Part shown: positions 55,567-64,000 of the stretch, in pieces | Layout: each line of letters begins with the position of its first letter | How positions within the stretch are numbered: position 1 is the first letter of the stretch | From: Nonomuraea solani | GTDB lineage: Bacteria > Actinomycetota > Actinomycetes > Streptosporangiales > Streptosporangiaceae | DNA length: 64,000 bases | NCBI RefSeq assembly: GCF_900108335.1 | Contig: NZ_FNVT01000001.1 | Coordinates: 798,977-862,976 of the forward strand | Reading direction: 5' to 3' | The notes under the pieces: model-generated | Told to the model about the DNA's origin: nothing | Databases searched by the model: none | What the model saw: the letters and a program-made list of their open reading frames with translations, nothing else | Made by a program: the position numbers and the translations under genes

Positions 55567-56832
55567 GTGACGGGCGATCCGCGCCGGCGCATTCCCCGTA
55601 CCGACGCCGTTCTGGCCGATCCCCGCGTGGTCGCGGCGGGTGAGGGGGCCGGGCGGGAGGTGGTCAAAGGGGCGGTGGCCGCGGCGCAGGAGCGGGCCAG
55701 GGACGGGCGGATCGCGCCGGAGGACGTGGTGGCGGAGACCGTGGCGGCGCTGGCGGCGGGGCCCCGGCGGGTGATCAACGCGACCGGGGTGCTCGTGCAC
55801 ACCAATCTGGGTCGTGCGCCGCTCTCCGCCGCCGCCGTGGCGGCGGTCGGGGCCGCCGCCGGGTGTACGGACGTGGAGTTCGACCTGGCGACCGGGGAGC
55901 GGGCCGGGCGGGGGCGGACGGCGTTGCGGGCGCTGGCCGGGGCGGTGCCCGAGGCGGAGGGCGTCCATGTCGTCAACAACAACGCGGCGGCGCTGGTGCT
56001 GGTCGCGACCGTGCTGGCGGCCGGGCGCGAGATCGTCATCAGCCGCGGTGAGATGGTGGAGATCGGGGACGGGTTCCGGCTGCCCGACCTGCTGGAGTCG
56101 ACCGGGGCCCGGCTGCGGGAGGTCGGCACCACCAACCGCACCAACCGCCAGGACTACGCCGAGGCCGTCGGGGACGCCACCGGGTTCGTGCTGAAGGTGC
56201 ACCCGTCCAACTTCCGGGTCGAGGGCTTCACCGCCGCGGCCTCGGTCGCCGAGCTGTGCGCCCTGCCGGTGCCCGTCGTGGTGGACATCGGCTCCGGCCT
56301 GCTCGCCCCCGAGCCGCTGCTGCCCGGGGAGCCCGACGCCCGTACGGTGCTGCGCTCCGGCGCCTCCCTGGTCACGGCCAGCGGCGACAAGCTGCTCGGC
56401 GGGCCCCAGGCCGGGCTGATCCTGGGCCGCTCCGGCCTGGTGCACCGGCTGCGCCGCCATCCGCTGGCGCGGGCGCTGCGCGTGGACAAGCTCACGCTGG
56501 CCGCCCTGGAGGCCACGCTCCGCGCCGACCCTCCGGTACGCCTCGCCCTCCACACCACCCTCACCGACCTCGAAACGCGCGCCCACCGCTTGGCGGAAAC
56601 CCTCGCCGCCGACGTGGTGAGCAGCGTCAGCGTGGTGGGTGGCGGCGGCGCGCCCGGGTACGAGCTGCCCAGCGTCGCCCTCGCCCTCCCCGAACGGCTC
56701 GCCCTCCCGCTCCGCCTGGGCGACCCCTCCGTGGTGGGACGGGTCGCGGGCGACAGGCTCCTCCTCGACCTGCGCTCGGTCCCGCCGTCGCAGGACGACG
56801 AGCTGGTGGAGGCGGTGCGCGCATGTACGTGA
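55567..56832 (+). CDS. selA: L-seryl-tRNA(Sec) selenium transferase
   Basis: SelA converts Ser-tRNA-Sec to Sec-tRNA-Sec with selenophosphate, using PLP. Lys275 in TASGDKLLGG binds PLP. VINATGVLVHTNLGRAPLS and VVDIGSGLLAPEPL are other family motifs. The GTG start 22 bases after the tRNA gives 421 aa, slightly short for the family because the N-terminal domain is reduced. Its stop overlaps the start of selB by ten bases. Confidence 0.95.
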   Translation: MTGDPRRRIPRTDAVLADPRVVAAGEGAGREVVKGAVAAAQERARDGRIAPEDVVAETVAALAAGPRRVINATGVLVHTNLGRAPLSAAAVAAVGAAAGCTDVEFDLATGERAGRGRTALRALAGAVPEAEGVHVVNNNAAALVLVATVLAAGREIVISRGEMVEIGDGFRLPDLLESTGARLREVGTTNRTNRQDYAEAVGDATGFVLKVHPSNFRVEGFTAAASVAELCALPVPVVVDIGSGLLAPEPLLPGEPDARTVLRSGASLVTASGDKLLGGPQAGLILGRSGLVHRLRRHPLARALRVDKLTLAALEATLRADPPVRLALHTTLTDLETRAHRLAETLAADVVSSVSVVGGGGAPGYELPSVALALPERLALPLRLGDPSVVGRVAGDRLLLDLRSVPPSQDDELVEAVRACT

Positions 56833-58559
56833 TCGCCACCGCCGGCCACGTCGACCACGGCAAGTCCACCCTGGTCCGCGCCCTCACCGGCATCGAACCC
56901 GACCGCTGGGCCGAGGAACGCCGCCGCGGCATGACCATCGACCTCGGCTTCGCCTGGACCACGCTGTCCTCGGGCCGGCGCCTGGCCTTCGTGGACGTGC
57001 CGGGGCACGAGCGGTTCGTCACCAACATGCTGGCCGGGCTCGGGCCGGTGCCGGCGGTGATGTTCGTGCTGGCGGCCGACCAGGGGTGGCAGGCGCAGTC
57101 GCAGGAGCACTGGGAGGCGATCGAGGCGCTCGGCGTGGAACGCGGGCTGCTGGTGGTGACCCGGTGCGACCTGATGGACCCCGCGCCGGCCGTGGCGGCG
57201 GCCCGGGAGCGGATCCCGCGCTGGCCGGTGGTCACGGTGAGCGGGCATACGGGGGAGGGGCTCGCCGAGCTGCGGCAGGGGCTGGACCTGCTGGCCGCCT
57301 CGCTGCCGCCGCCGGACCCGGACGCGCCCGTGCGGTTGTGGATCGATCGGGCGTTCACCATCAAGGGCGCGGGCACCGTGGTCACCGGCACCCTGGCGGC
57401 GGGCACGCTGCGGGTGGGGGACTCGCTCGTGCTGGGTGGCGAGCGGGTGCGGGTGCGGGGGTTACAGGTCACGGGCGAGGCCGCCGATGAGGTGACGGCG
57501 GCGGCGCGGGTGGCGGTCAACCTGCGAGGGGTGGAGCGGGAGCGGGCGGCCAGAGGCATGACGCTGCTCACGCCCGGGGCCTGGGTGGAGACGAGCGTGG
57601 TGGACGTCCGGCTGGGGGCTTGCGCGGAGCCGGGGGCGGACGTGCGGCCGGAGTGCGACGACCCGCCGCGTGAGGCCGTTCTGCACATCGGGTCGGCTTC
57701 GGTTCCGGTCAAGGTGCGGCCCTTCGCGCCGCCGGGTGCGGCCAGATTGACGCTGGGCCGGGCGCTTCCCCTGCGGATCGGCGACCGGGCGTTGCTGCGG
57801 TGCTCGGGGCGGCCGATCGTGAGCGTGCTCGTCCTGGACGTACGTCCTCCAGCGCTGCGCCGCCGGGGCTCGGCGGCCAGGCGGGCGGCGGAGCTGGCGC
57901 CCTTCATGAGCCGGGTCCCCGACGCGGCCACCGTGCTGGGCTGGCGCGGGGTGGCACGGAGGGCGGAGCTGGTCGCGATGGGGCTCGACGTTCCCGACGC
58001 GCCGGGGGAGTGGCTGGTCGATCCCGGGCGGTGGAAGGAGCTGGGTGAGCGGCTCGGGGCGATCGTGGGGGAGCAGCCGGGCATTCCGGTGGACGCGGCG
58101 AGGACCGCGCTGGGCCTGCCCACACGTGAGCTGGTCGAGGCGCTGGCCAGGACCTGCCCGGCGCTGCGGGTGGCGGATGGGCGGATCGACGGTGGCGGTG
58201 TGCCGCGCGCGGTCGCCGAGGCGGTCGGGCGGCTGCGGGTCGAGCTGGCCGGGGAGCCGTACCTGGCTCCGGAGGCGGCGCGGCTGCCCGAACTGGGGCT
58301 CACCCGGCAGGCGGTCGCGGTGGCCGCCCGGGCGGGGCTGGTGCTGCGGCTCGCCGACGGGGTGGTCCTGCTGCCGGGGGCCGACGCCGCGGCCGTGCGG
58401 ATTCTGGCGGGGCTGCCGCAGCCCTTCACGGCCGGGGACGCGCGGGCCGCGCTCGGGACCAACCGCCGGGTCGTGATCCCGCTGCTGGAACACCTGGACC
58501 GGCTGCGCCTCACCCGCCGTATCGACGACCGCCTGCGGATCGTCGTCACAGCACCATGA
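56823..58559 (+). CDS. selB: selenocysteine-specific elongation factor
   Basis: SelB delivers Sec-tRNA-Sec to UGA codons followed by a SECIS hairpin. G1 is GHVDHGKST (residues 8-16), G3 DVPGHERFVT, and the NKxD position reads TRCD. The EF-Tu-like domains II and III (IKGAGTVVTGTLAAG) follow, then C-terminal winged-helix repeats (from about residue 370) that bind the SECIS. 578 aa. Overlaps selA. Confidence 0.95.
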   Translation: MYVIATAGHVDHGKSTLVRALTGIEPDRWAEERRRGMTIDLGFAWTTLSSGRRLAFVDVPGHERFVTNMLAGLGPVPAVMFVLAADQGWQAQSQEHWEAIEALGVERGLLVVTRCDLMDPAPAVAAARERIPRWPVVTVSGHTGEGLAELRQGLDLLAASLPPPDPDAPVRLWIDRAFTIKGAGTVVTGTLAAGTLRVGDSLVLGGERVRVRGLQVTGEAADEVTAAARVAVNLRGVERERAARGMTLLTPGAWVETSVVDVRLGACAEPGADVRPECDDPPREAVLHIGSASVPVKVRPFAPPGAARLTLGRALPLRIGDRALLRCSGRPIVSVLVLDVRPPALRRRGSAARRAAELAPFMSRVPDAATVLGWRGVARRAELVAMGLDVPDAPGEWLVDPGRWKELGERLGAIVGEQPGIPVDAARTALGLPTRELVEALARTCPALRVADGRIDGGGVPRAVAEAVGRLRVELAGEPYLAPEAARLPELGLTRQAVAVAARAGLVLRLADGVVLLPGADAAAVRILAGLPQPFTAGDARAALGTNRRVVIPLLEHLDRLRLTRRIDDRLRIVVTAP

Positions 58560-58568
58560 GAGGTCGCC

Positions 58569-59072
58569 ATGACTGAACAGGACGCGCGGGTCAGGGTGGG
58601 GGTCGTGCTGCCGAGGCCGCGAGGCGATCCCGGGGAGTGGCTCACCGATGCCGTGGCGTTCGAGGCGGCCGGGGCCGACGCCCTGTGGGTGGAGCACGGG
58701 GCGGCGCCCGAGCTGGATCCGCTCACCCTGACCGCCGCGCTCGCCGCGCTCACGTACCGCTCCCTGCTGGTCGTGGCCGTCGACCCGGCGTCCCCCGCGC
58801 GAACCACCGTCGAGCGCCTGAGCCGCGGCCGGCTCGTCCTGATCGCCGAGCAGGTCGAGCAGACGGACGGCGGTCACCTTCAGGATGGTGCCGGGCGATG
58901 GGCATCGGTCAACGTGCCCGCCAGCCGGGCCGCCTGGCGGGAGGTTCTGCGGGAGGCGGCCGAGCGCGGTGATCACGGTGTGCTCGTGCCGGCCGATCCG
59001 AGGTTGCTCGATCTGCTGCGCAATCCCGACGACCCGGGCGGCCGGCACGACCTCCAGCTCGCCCAGGGCTAG
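58569..59072 (+). CDS. short luciferase-like (LLM) protein
   Basis: The first 75 residues follow the start of bacterial-luciferase-like monooxygenases (RVGVVLPRPRGDPGEWLTDA, then AGADALWVEHGAAPELDPLT), but the protein ends at 167 residues, half the normal length. It continues with RLSRGRLVLIAEQVEQ and a helical tail. It may be a truncated LLM enzyme or a small relative with another role. It starts nine bases after selB and precedes the formate dehydrogenase, so it could be part of that operon. Confidence 0.65.
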   Translation: MTEQDARVRVGVVLPRPRGDPGEWLTDAVAFEAAGADALWVEHGAAPELDPLTLTAALAALTYRSLLVVAVDPASPARTTVERLSRGRLVLIAEQVEQTDGGHLQDGAGRWASVNVPASRAAWREVLREAAERGDHGVLVPADPRLLDLLRNPDDPGGRHDLQLAQG

Positions 59073-59132
59073 ACGCGCGCAGGGCCGGATCATACGGTGA
59101 AACCACGGACCCGCGGTTGAGGGGAGTCCGGT

Positions 59133-62100
59133 ATGGAGGTCAGCCGGCGGCAGTTCCTGAGCATCGGCCCGGTGGCCGGTGGCTCGGCGCTGGGCTTCGA
59201 CCTGACCGCGTCGATCGGCGTCAAGCAGCGCCTGCGCATCGAGGGCGCCACGCTCTCCCACTCGCTCTGCCCGTACTGCGCGGTCGGCTGCTCGCTCGTC
59301 GCGTACACCAAGAAGGCCGCGAACGGGAAGACGGAGCTGCTGCAGATCGAGGGCGATCCGGACAGCCCGGTCAACGAGGGCACGCTCTGCCCGAAGGGCG
59401 CGACGGCGCTGCAGCTCGCGGTGTCGCGCAGGCGGGTGCCGCACCCGCTCTACCGCGCGCCGGGAGCGGGCGAGTGGCAGCGGGTCTCCTGGGAGTTCGC
59501 GCTGAACCGCCTGGCCAGGAACATCAAGGCCGCGCGCGACGCCACGTTCGTCACCCAGGACGCCGACGGCAACGTCGTCAACCGCTGCGAGGGCATCGCC
59601 TTCGCCGGCGGGGCGGCGTTCAGCTCCGAAGAAGGTTATCTGGCCACCAAGCTGATGAGGGGGTTGGGCCTGGTTCACCTCGAACAACAGGCCCGTGTTT
59701 GACACGGTCCCACGGTGGTCAGTTTGGCCGCCACGTTCGGCCGGGGGGCCATGACCAACCATTGGCGTGACATCAGGCACGCCGATCTCATCCTGGTCAA
59801 CGGGGCCAACCCGGCGGAGGCCCATCCGGTGGGCTTCCGATGGCTCATGCGCGCCAAGCTCGACCGGGGCGCGAAGATCATTCACGCGGATCCGCGGTTC
59901 ACGAGGACCTCGGCGGTGGCGGACACGTACGTCAGGATCCGGACGGGCAGCGACGTCGCCTATTTCGGGGGACTCATCAACTACGTCCTGGCGAACCGCC
60001 TCCACCACGATGAGTACGTCCGGTGGGCGACCAACGCCGGGTTCGTGGTCAAGGAGGGGTACGCGTTCAAGGACGGCATGTTCAACGGCTTCGACCAGGA
60101 GCAGGGCGTCTACAACACCAAGCTGTGGGCGTACGAGACGGACGAGAACGGCCACGCCAAGATCGACCTTGACCACCCGCGCTCGGTGATCAACCTGCTG
60201 CGCATCCACTACCAGCGCTACGACCCCGACACCGTCGCCCGCATCACCGGCATCCCGCGCGACCAGTTCCTCCAGGTCGCCCGGCAGGTCGGCGAGATGG
60301 GACGCCCGGACAAGGTCATGACCATCGTGTACGCCGTCGGCCTCACCCACCACACCACCGGCGTGCAGCTCATCCGCTCGGGCGCCATCCTGCAACTCCT
60401 GCTCGGCAACATGGGCCGCCCCGGCGGCGGCATGAACGCCGAGCGCGGCCACGCCAACATCCAGGGCAACACCGACCACGCCATCTCGTGGGACATCCTG
60501 CCCGGCTACCTGCGCATCCCCGCCCCCGGCCAGAAGGACGTCAAGGCGTACCTGGACGAGAGCGCCAGCGTCAGACAGCACCCGAGGGCGGTCAACTTCT
60601 TCGGCGAGAACTACCGCCGCTACCTGGTCAGCCTCCTCAAGGCCTGGTACGGCGACGCCGCCACCAAGGACAACGAGTTCGCCTTCCACTACCTGCCCAA
60701 ACCGGCCGCCAACTCCTCCTGGATCTCGATCTTCGACCAGGCGCTGAGAGGCAAGATGCAGGGCCTCATGCTGTCCGGGATGACCGCGACCAGCATCGGC
60801 CCCGACTCCAACCAGGTGCTCCAGGCGCTGTCGAACCTCAAGTGGCTGTGCGTCATGGACCCGTTCGCGACGACCAGCTCGGAGTTCTGGCAGGCGCCCG
60901 GTATGGACCCGGCGAAGATCCAGACCGAGGTGTTCATGCTCCCCGCCACCCACTGGATCGAGAAGGACGGCTCGTTCACCAACAGCGGCCGCTGGGTGCA
61001 GTGGAAGGAGCAGGTGCTGCCGCCGGAGGGCGAGTCGCGGCACGACCACTGGATTCTCGCCGAGCTCTTCCAGCGGGTCAGAGACCTGTACGAGGCCCAG
61101 GGCGGCAAGTTCCCCGACCCGGTGAGAAAGCTGACGATGCCGTACCGGAACCCGAGGAAGCCCGAGCTGGACGAGATCGCGCAGGAGATCAACGGCAGGG
61201 ACCTGGTCAACGGCAAGCGGCTGACGACCTTCGTGGACCTCAAGGACGACGGCACCACCAGCGCGGGCGACTGGATCTACACCGGCCACTACCCGGAGGC
61301 GGGCAACCTGGCCAGGCGGCGCGACGGCGTACAGGATCCCGCCAGGAACGACCCCAGCGGCATGGGCCTCTACCCGAACTGGGCCTGGAGCTGGCCCGCC
61401 AACCGCCGCATCCTCTACAATCGGGCCTCCGCCGACGAGAACGGCCGCCCGTGGGATCCGGCCCGCCCCGGAATCGCCTGGGTGAACGGCAAGTGGGAGG
61501 GCGACGTGCCCGACTACCCGCCGACGACCGGTCCCGGCCCTGACGCGCCGCTGCCGTTCATCATGACCGGCGAGGGCGTGGGCCGCCTGTTCAGCAACGC
61601 GGTGGCCGACGGGCCGTTCCCCGAGCACTACGAGCCCGTCGAGGCGCCGATCGCCAACCCGCTGCATCCGCAGGTGTCGGCGACGCCGGTGGCCTACCGG
61701 TACGACGAGCGGGCCGGGCGCCCGAACCGGTTCGGCACCGTGGCCGACTATCCGTACGTGGCGACCTCGTACCGGCTGACCGAGCACGAGCACTACGTCA
61801 CCCAGAACGTCGAGCACCTGGTCCAGCTCCAGCCGGAGGCGTTCGTCGAGGTGCCCGCCGGGCTGGCCGCCGAGAAGGGCATCGAGACCGGCGACCTCGT
61901 ACGCGTGTCGTCCAGGCGCGGCAAGCTCGAGGTGCGCGCGGTCGTCACCAAGCGGCTCGGCCCGCTCGACATCGACGGCAGACAGGTCTACCAGATCGGC
62001 ATCCCGATCCATTGGGGCTTCGTCGGCATCACCACCGGTCAGCACTGGCTGGCCAACGCCCTCACGCCGTTCGTGGGGGACGCCAGCGCACGGACGCCGG

Positions 62101-62138
62101 AGTACAAGGCGTTCCTGGTCAACATCGAGAAGCTCTGA
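59133..62138 (+). CDS. fdnG: selenocysteine-containing formate dehydrogenase alpha subunit
   Basis: This molybdo-enzyme oxidises formate to CO2. The frame runs from ATG 59133 to 62138 (1001 residues) if the UGA at 59700-59702 is read as Sec190, in the context LEQQARV-U-HGPTVVSLAATFGRGAM expected for FdnG/FdhF enzymes. The N-terminus has a Tat signal (SRRQFLSIG) and a [4Fe-4S] set (CPYCAVGC, later LCPKG). Molybdopterin-binding motifs follow (NGANPAEAHP, NRFGTVADYPYVATSYR). The length matches FdnG. Export by the Tat pathway places the complex outside the membrane. fdhE, beta and NrfD subunit genes follow. Confidence 0.95.
59700..59732 (+). promoter_or_regulatory. bSECIS element and Sec-UGA codon
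   Basis: UGA (59700-59702) is followed after 11 bases by the stem GGTGGTC (59714-59720), loop AGTTT (59721-59725) and stem GGCCGCC (59726-59732). The seven pairs include two G-U pairs. A small loop with G and U about 18 bases after UGA is what SelB recognises in bacterial selenoprotein mRNAs. Confidence 0.85.
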
Positions 62139-62884
62139 TGTACGGGCGGGAGCGGGCCTTGGAGCTGCGGGAACGCTACCCGCACGCGTCCGAGATCATG
62201 GCCCTGTACGTGGCGCTGACGCGAGTATGGGAGTCCGCCCCGCCGCGGGCGCCGCTGGAGTGGGCGGGAAAGAACCTCCTGCCGCGCGTCATGTCCGCCA
62301 CCGTGACCTCGGGGCCGCCCCCGCTCGCCGAGGCCATGCGCACGGCCGAGCCGGGAGACGGGCCTGGGCTGCTGGCCGCGTGGCTGGCGGACGAGGAGCT
62401 CACCCCGGTCGAGCGCTACCTGGCCCGCGCCACCATGCGCGTCGTCCCCCTCGAACCAGGAAAGGGCGGCGCGGCCGGGCGCTGCCCCGAGTGCGGCGGC
62501 CCGCCGCAGGTCAGCTTCCGGCAGGCGAGCGACGACCCCCTGGTCAGCGCCCGCCGCATGCTCGCCTGCGCCAAGTGCCCCCACGAGTGGAACTTCTCCG
62601 CCACCACCTGCCCGGCCTGCGGCGAGAGCGCTAAACGCACGGTCCACGCCGAACCGGCGGCGGGGCCCGCGCGGGTCGGCAGGAAAGCCCCCGGCGAAGC
62701 GTCGGTGTTCCCGCACCTGCGCGCCGAGTCCTGCGAGAGCTGCCACCGCTACCTGATCGACGTCGACCTCGGCCGCGACCCGAGGGCGGTGCCGCAGGTC
62801 GACGAGCTGGCCGCGGTGCCCATCGACCTGCACCTGGCCGACCAGGGCTACACCAAGATCACGCCCAACCTGATGGGGTTCTGA
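62138..62884 (+). CDS. fdhE: FdhE-type formate dehydrogenase assembly protein
   Basis: FdhE is needed for maturation of exported formate dehydrogenases. The 248-residue protein has a helical first half and a rubredoxin-like zinc-ribbon half with Cys pairs in CPECGG, CAKCPHEW, CPACGE and CESCHRY. The end (GYTKITPNLMGF) is typical. ATG overlaps the alpha-subunit stop (TGATG), placing assembly factor between the alpha and beta genes. Confidence 0.92.
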   Translation: MYGRERALELRERYPHASEIMALYVALTRVWESAPPRAPLEWAGKNLLPRVMSATVTSGPPPLAEAMRTAEPGDGPGLLAAWLADEELTPVERYLARATMRVVPLEPGKGGAAGRCPECGGPPQVSFRQASDDPLVSARRMLACAKCPHEWNFSATTCPACGESAKRTVHAEPAAGPARVGRKAPGEASVFPHLRAESCESCHRYLIDVDLGRDPRAVPQVDELAAVPIDLHLADQGYTKITPNLMGF

Positions 62885-62885
62885 G

Positions 62886-63698
62886 ATGCCGCACATCACA
62901 CCGGGCCAGGCGTACGGGTTCTTCACCGACACCAGCGTGTGCATCGGCTGCAAGGCATGCGAGGTGGCCTGCAAGCAGTGGAACCAGTTGGAGGGCCACG
63001 CCCCGTCGTTCCTGGACGGGTTCGACAACACCGGCAGGCTCGACGGTGAGACCTGGCGCCACGTGCAGTTCCACGACAACGTCCCCGACGAGAGCGTCAC
63101 CACGGGCAACGGCAAGGCGTGGCTGATGATGTCGGACGTCTGCAAGCACTGCAAAGAGGCCAGTTGCATGGAGGTCTGCCCGACGAACGCGATCATCCGT
63201 ACCGAGTTCGACACGGTCTTCATCCAGCCCGACGTCTGCAACGGCTGCCGCGACTGCATCGCGGCCTGCCCGTACGACGTCATCGGCACCAGCGAGACGA
63301 CCGGCATCGCGCAGAAGTGCACGCTCTGCTACGACCGCCTCCAGAACGACATGACCCCCGCCTGCGCCAAGGCCTGCCCCACCGAGTCGATCCAGTTCGG
63401 CCCCGTCTCCGAACTGCGCGCGACGGCCGCCGAGCGGCTGCGGACCCTGCACGCCCAGGGCGTCACCCAGGCCCGGCTCTACGGGCACGACGAGAAGGTG
63501 TACGGCGGCCTCAACGCGTTCTTCCTGCTCATGGACGAACCGGAGAAATACCGCCTCCCGGACGAACGCAACGCCGTCCTGCCCAGCCGCAACAACGCGA
63601 GCGGCTACCTGACCGCCGCCGTCACGGCCGTGCTCGGCGTGCTCGGCGGCCTGATCGCGCTGCGCCGCCGCAAGGAGAAAGTGGAAGCCGATGGATGA
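62886..63698 (+). CDS. formate dehydrogenase beta subunit, 4 x [4Fe-4S]
   Basis: This 270-residue electron-transfer subunit has four Cys clusters: CIGCKACEVACKQW, CKHCKEASCMEVCP, CNGCRDCIAACPY and CTLCYDRLQNDMTPACAKACP, enough for four [4Fe-4S] clusters. A single C-terminal membrane helix (YLTAAVTAVLGVLGGLIALR) anchors it. It passes electrons from the alpha subunit to the membrane subunit encoded next, and overlaps it by eight bases. Confidence 0.95.
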   Translation: MPHITPGQAYGFFTDTSVCIGCKACEVACKQWNQLEGHAPSFLDGFDNTGRLDGETWRHVQFHDNVPDESVTTGNGKAWLMMSDVCKHCKEASCMEVCPTNAIIRTEFDTVFIQPDVCNGCRDCIAACPYDVIGTSETTGIAQKCTLCYDRLQNDMTPACAKACPTESIQFGPVSELRATAAERLRTLHAQGVTQARLYGHDEKVYGGLNAFFLLMDEPEKYRLPDERNAVLPSRNNASGYLTAAVTAVLGVLGGLIALRRRKEKVEADG

Positions 63699-64000
63699 GG
63701 TCCAGCATTTCGCCGGCCCGCCGGACTGGCTCTGGTACATCCTGTTCTACTTCTTCCTCGCGGGCCTGTCCGGCGGCTCGTACGTGCTGGCCACCCTGCT
63801 CAGACTGCGCAACGCGCCCGGGGACGAGCCGATGGCCAGGATCGGCCTCTACATCGCGTTCCCGCCGATGCTCATCGCGCCGCTGCTGCTCGCCCTCGAC
63901 CTCGGGCAGCCGCTGCGGTTCTGGCACATGCTGATCAACACGACGCCGGGCAACCCGGGGCTCAACTTCAAGTACTGGTCGCCGATGTCGATCGGGGCGT
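63691..64000 (+). CDS. NrfD-type membrane subunit (3' end outside window)
   Basis: Only the first 103 residues are visible. They start MDEVQHFAGPPDWLWYILFY and show two membrane helices (YILFYFFLAGLSGGSYVLAT and IGLYIAFPPMLIAPLLLALD), then LGQPLRFWHMLINT and NFKYWSPMSIGA, the standard NrfD/PsrC pattern. In this operon it replaces the cytochrome b gamma subunit of E. coli FDH-N and would hand electrons to the quinone pool. Confidence 0.9.
   Translation, partial: MDEVQHFAGPPDWLWYILFYFFLAGLSGGSYVLATLLRLRNAPGDEPMARIGLYIAFPPMLIAPLLLALDLGQPLRFWHMLINTTPGNPGLNFKYWSPMSIGA

Noticed and set aside
59700-59702. TGA read as a normal stop or frameshift in the formate dehydrogenase
   Set aside because: The frame continues unchanged with conserved sequence, the position is the known Sec site, a hairpin follows, and the full Sec machinery is adjacent.
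57462-62045. 1527-residue minus-strand open frame across selB and formate dehydrogenase
   Set aside because: It lies opposite three unmistakable genes and has no domain pattern.

Overview
The window is very GC-rich DNA with short intergenic gaps, frequent GTG/TTG starts and many 1-4 base stop/start overlaps (GTGA, ATGA, TGATG). The families present (AA10 LPMO, DNRLRE-GH71 hydrolase, LacI/TetR/GntR/RpiR regulators, selenocysteine formate dehydrogenase) fit a soil actinomycete. A Streptosporangiaceae member such as Nonomuraea is my best guess, but that is inference, not a database match.

1-16.4 kb (minus strand) is one tightly coupled operon of five large genes: an M64-type metallopeptidase, a 1610-residue beta-rich protein (I believe DUF6603) ending in a Kelch propeller, a free-standing Kelch protein, and two very large proteins of no family I recognise (1076 aa and more than 1515 aa, the latter running off the left edge). 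None has a clear signal peptide. This is the best candidate for an undescribed system. 16.4-20.5 kb holds a PP2C-like phosphatase and a divergent signalling operon: a sensor kinase, a kinase-like partner without an ATPase domain, and a response regulator, closed by a strong terminator. A Uma2 remnant follows.

21-33 kb holds a secreted LPMO, a LacI regulator, and a divergent eight-gene catabolic operon: copper amine oxidase, oligopeptide/nickel-type ABC importer, NylC-like P1 hydrolase, PaiB-like flavoprotein and C45 acyltransferase-like hydrolase. A perfect 18-bp palindrome lies just downstream of the predicted promoter. 32.7-38 kb holds a divergent glutaryl-CoA dehydrogenase / aldehyde dehydrogenase / CoA-transferase module with GntR and TetR regulators. 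The two blocks could together form a route from an amide-linked amine to crotonyl-CoA (hypothesis).

38-53.9 kb is mixed accessory metabolism: a penicillin-binding-protein-like pseudoenzyme that has lost all three catalytic motifs, an orphan type II thioesterase, a MacB-like ABC pair, a secreted GH71 alpha-1,3-glucanase, an RpiR / MFS / GAF / amidohydrolase locus, a secreted carboxylesterase and a second LacI regulator.

53.9-64 kb is a complete selenocysteine locus: selD, tRNA-Sec (UCA), selA and selB, followed by a Sec-containing formate dehydrogenase. Its in-frame UGA (59700-59702) is followed by a 7-bp SECIS-like hairpin. fdhE, the iron-sulfur beta subunit and an NrfD membrane subunit (cut by the right edge) follow.
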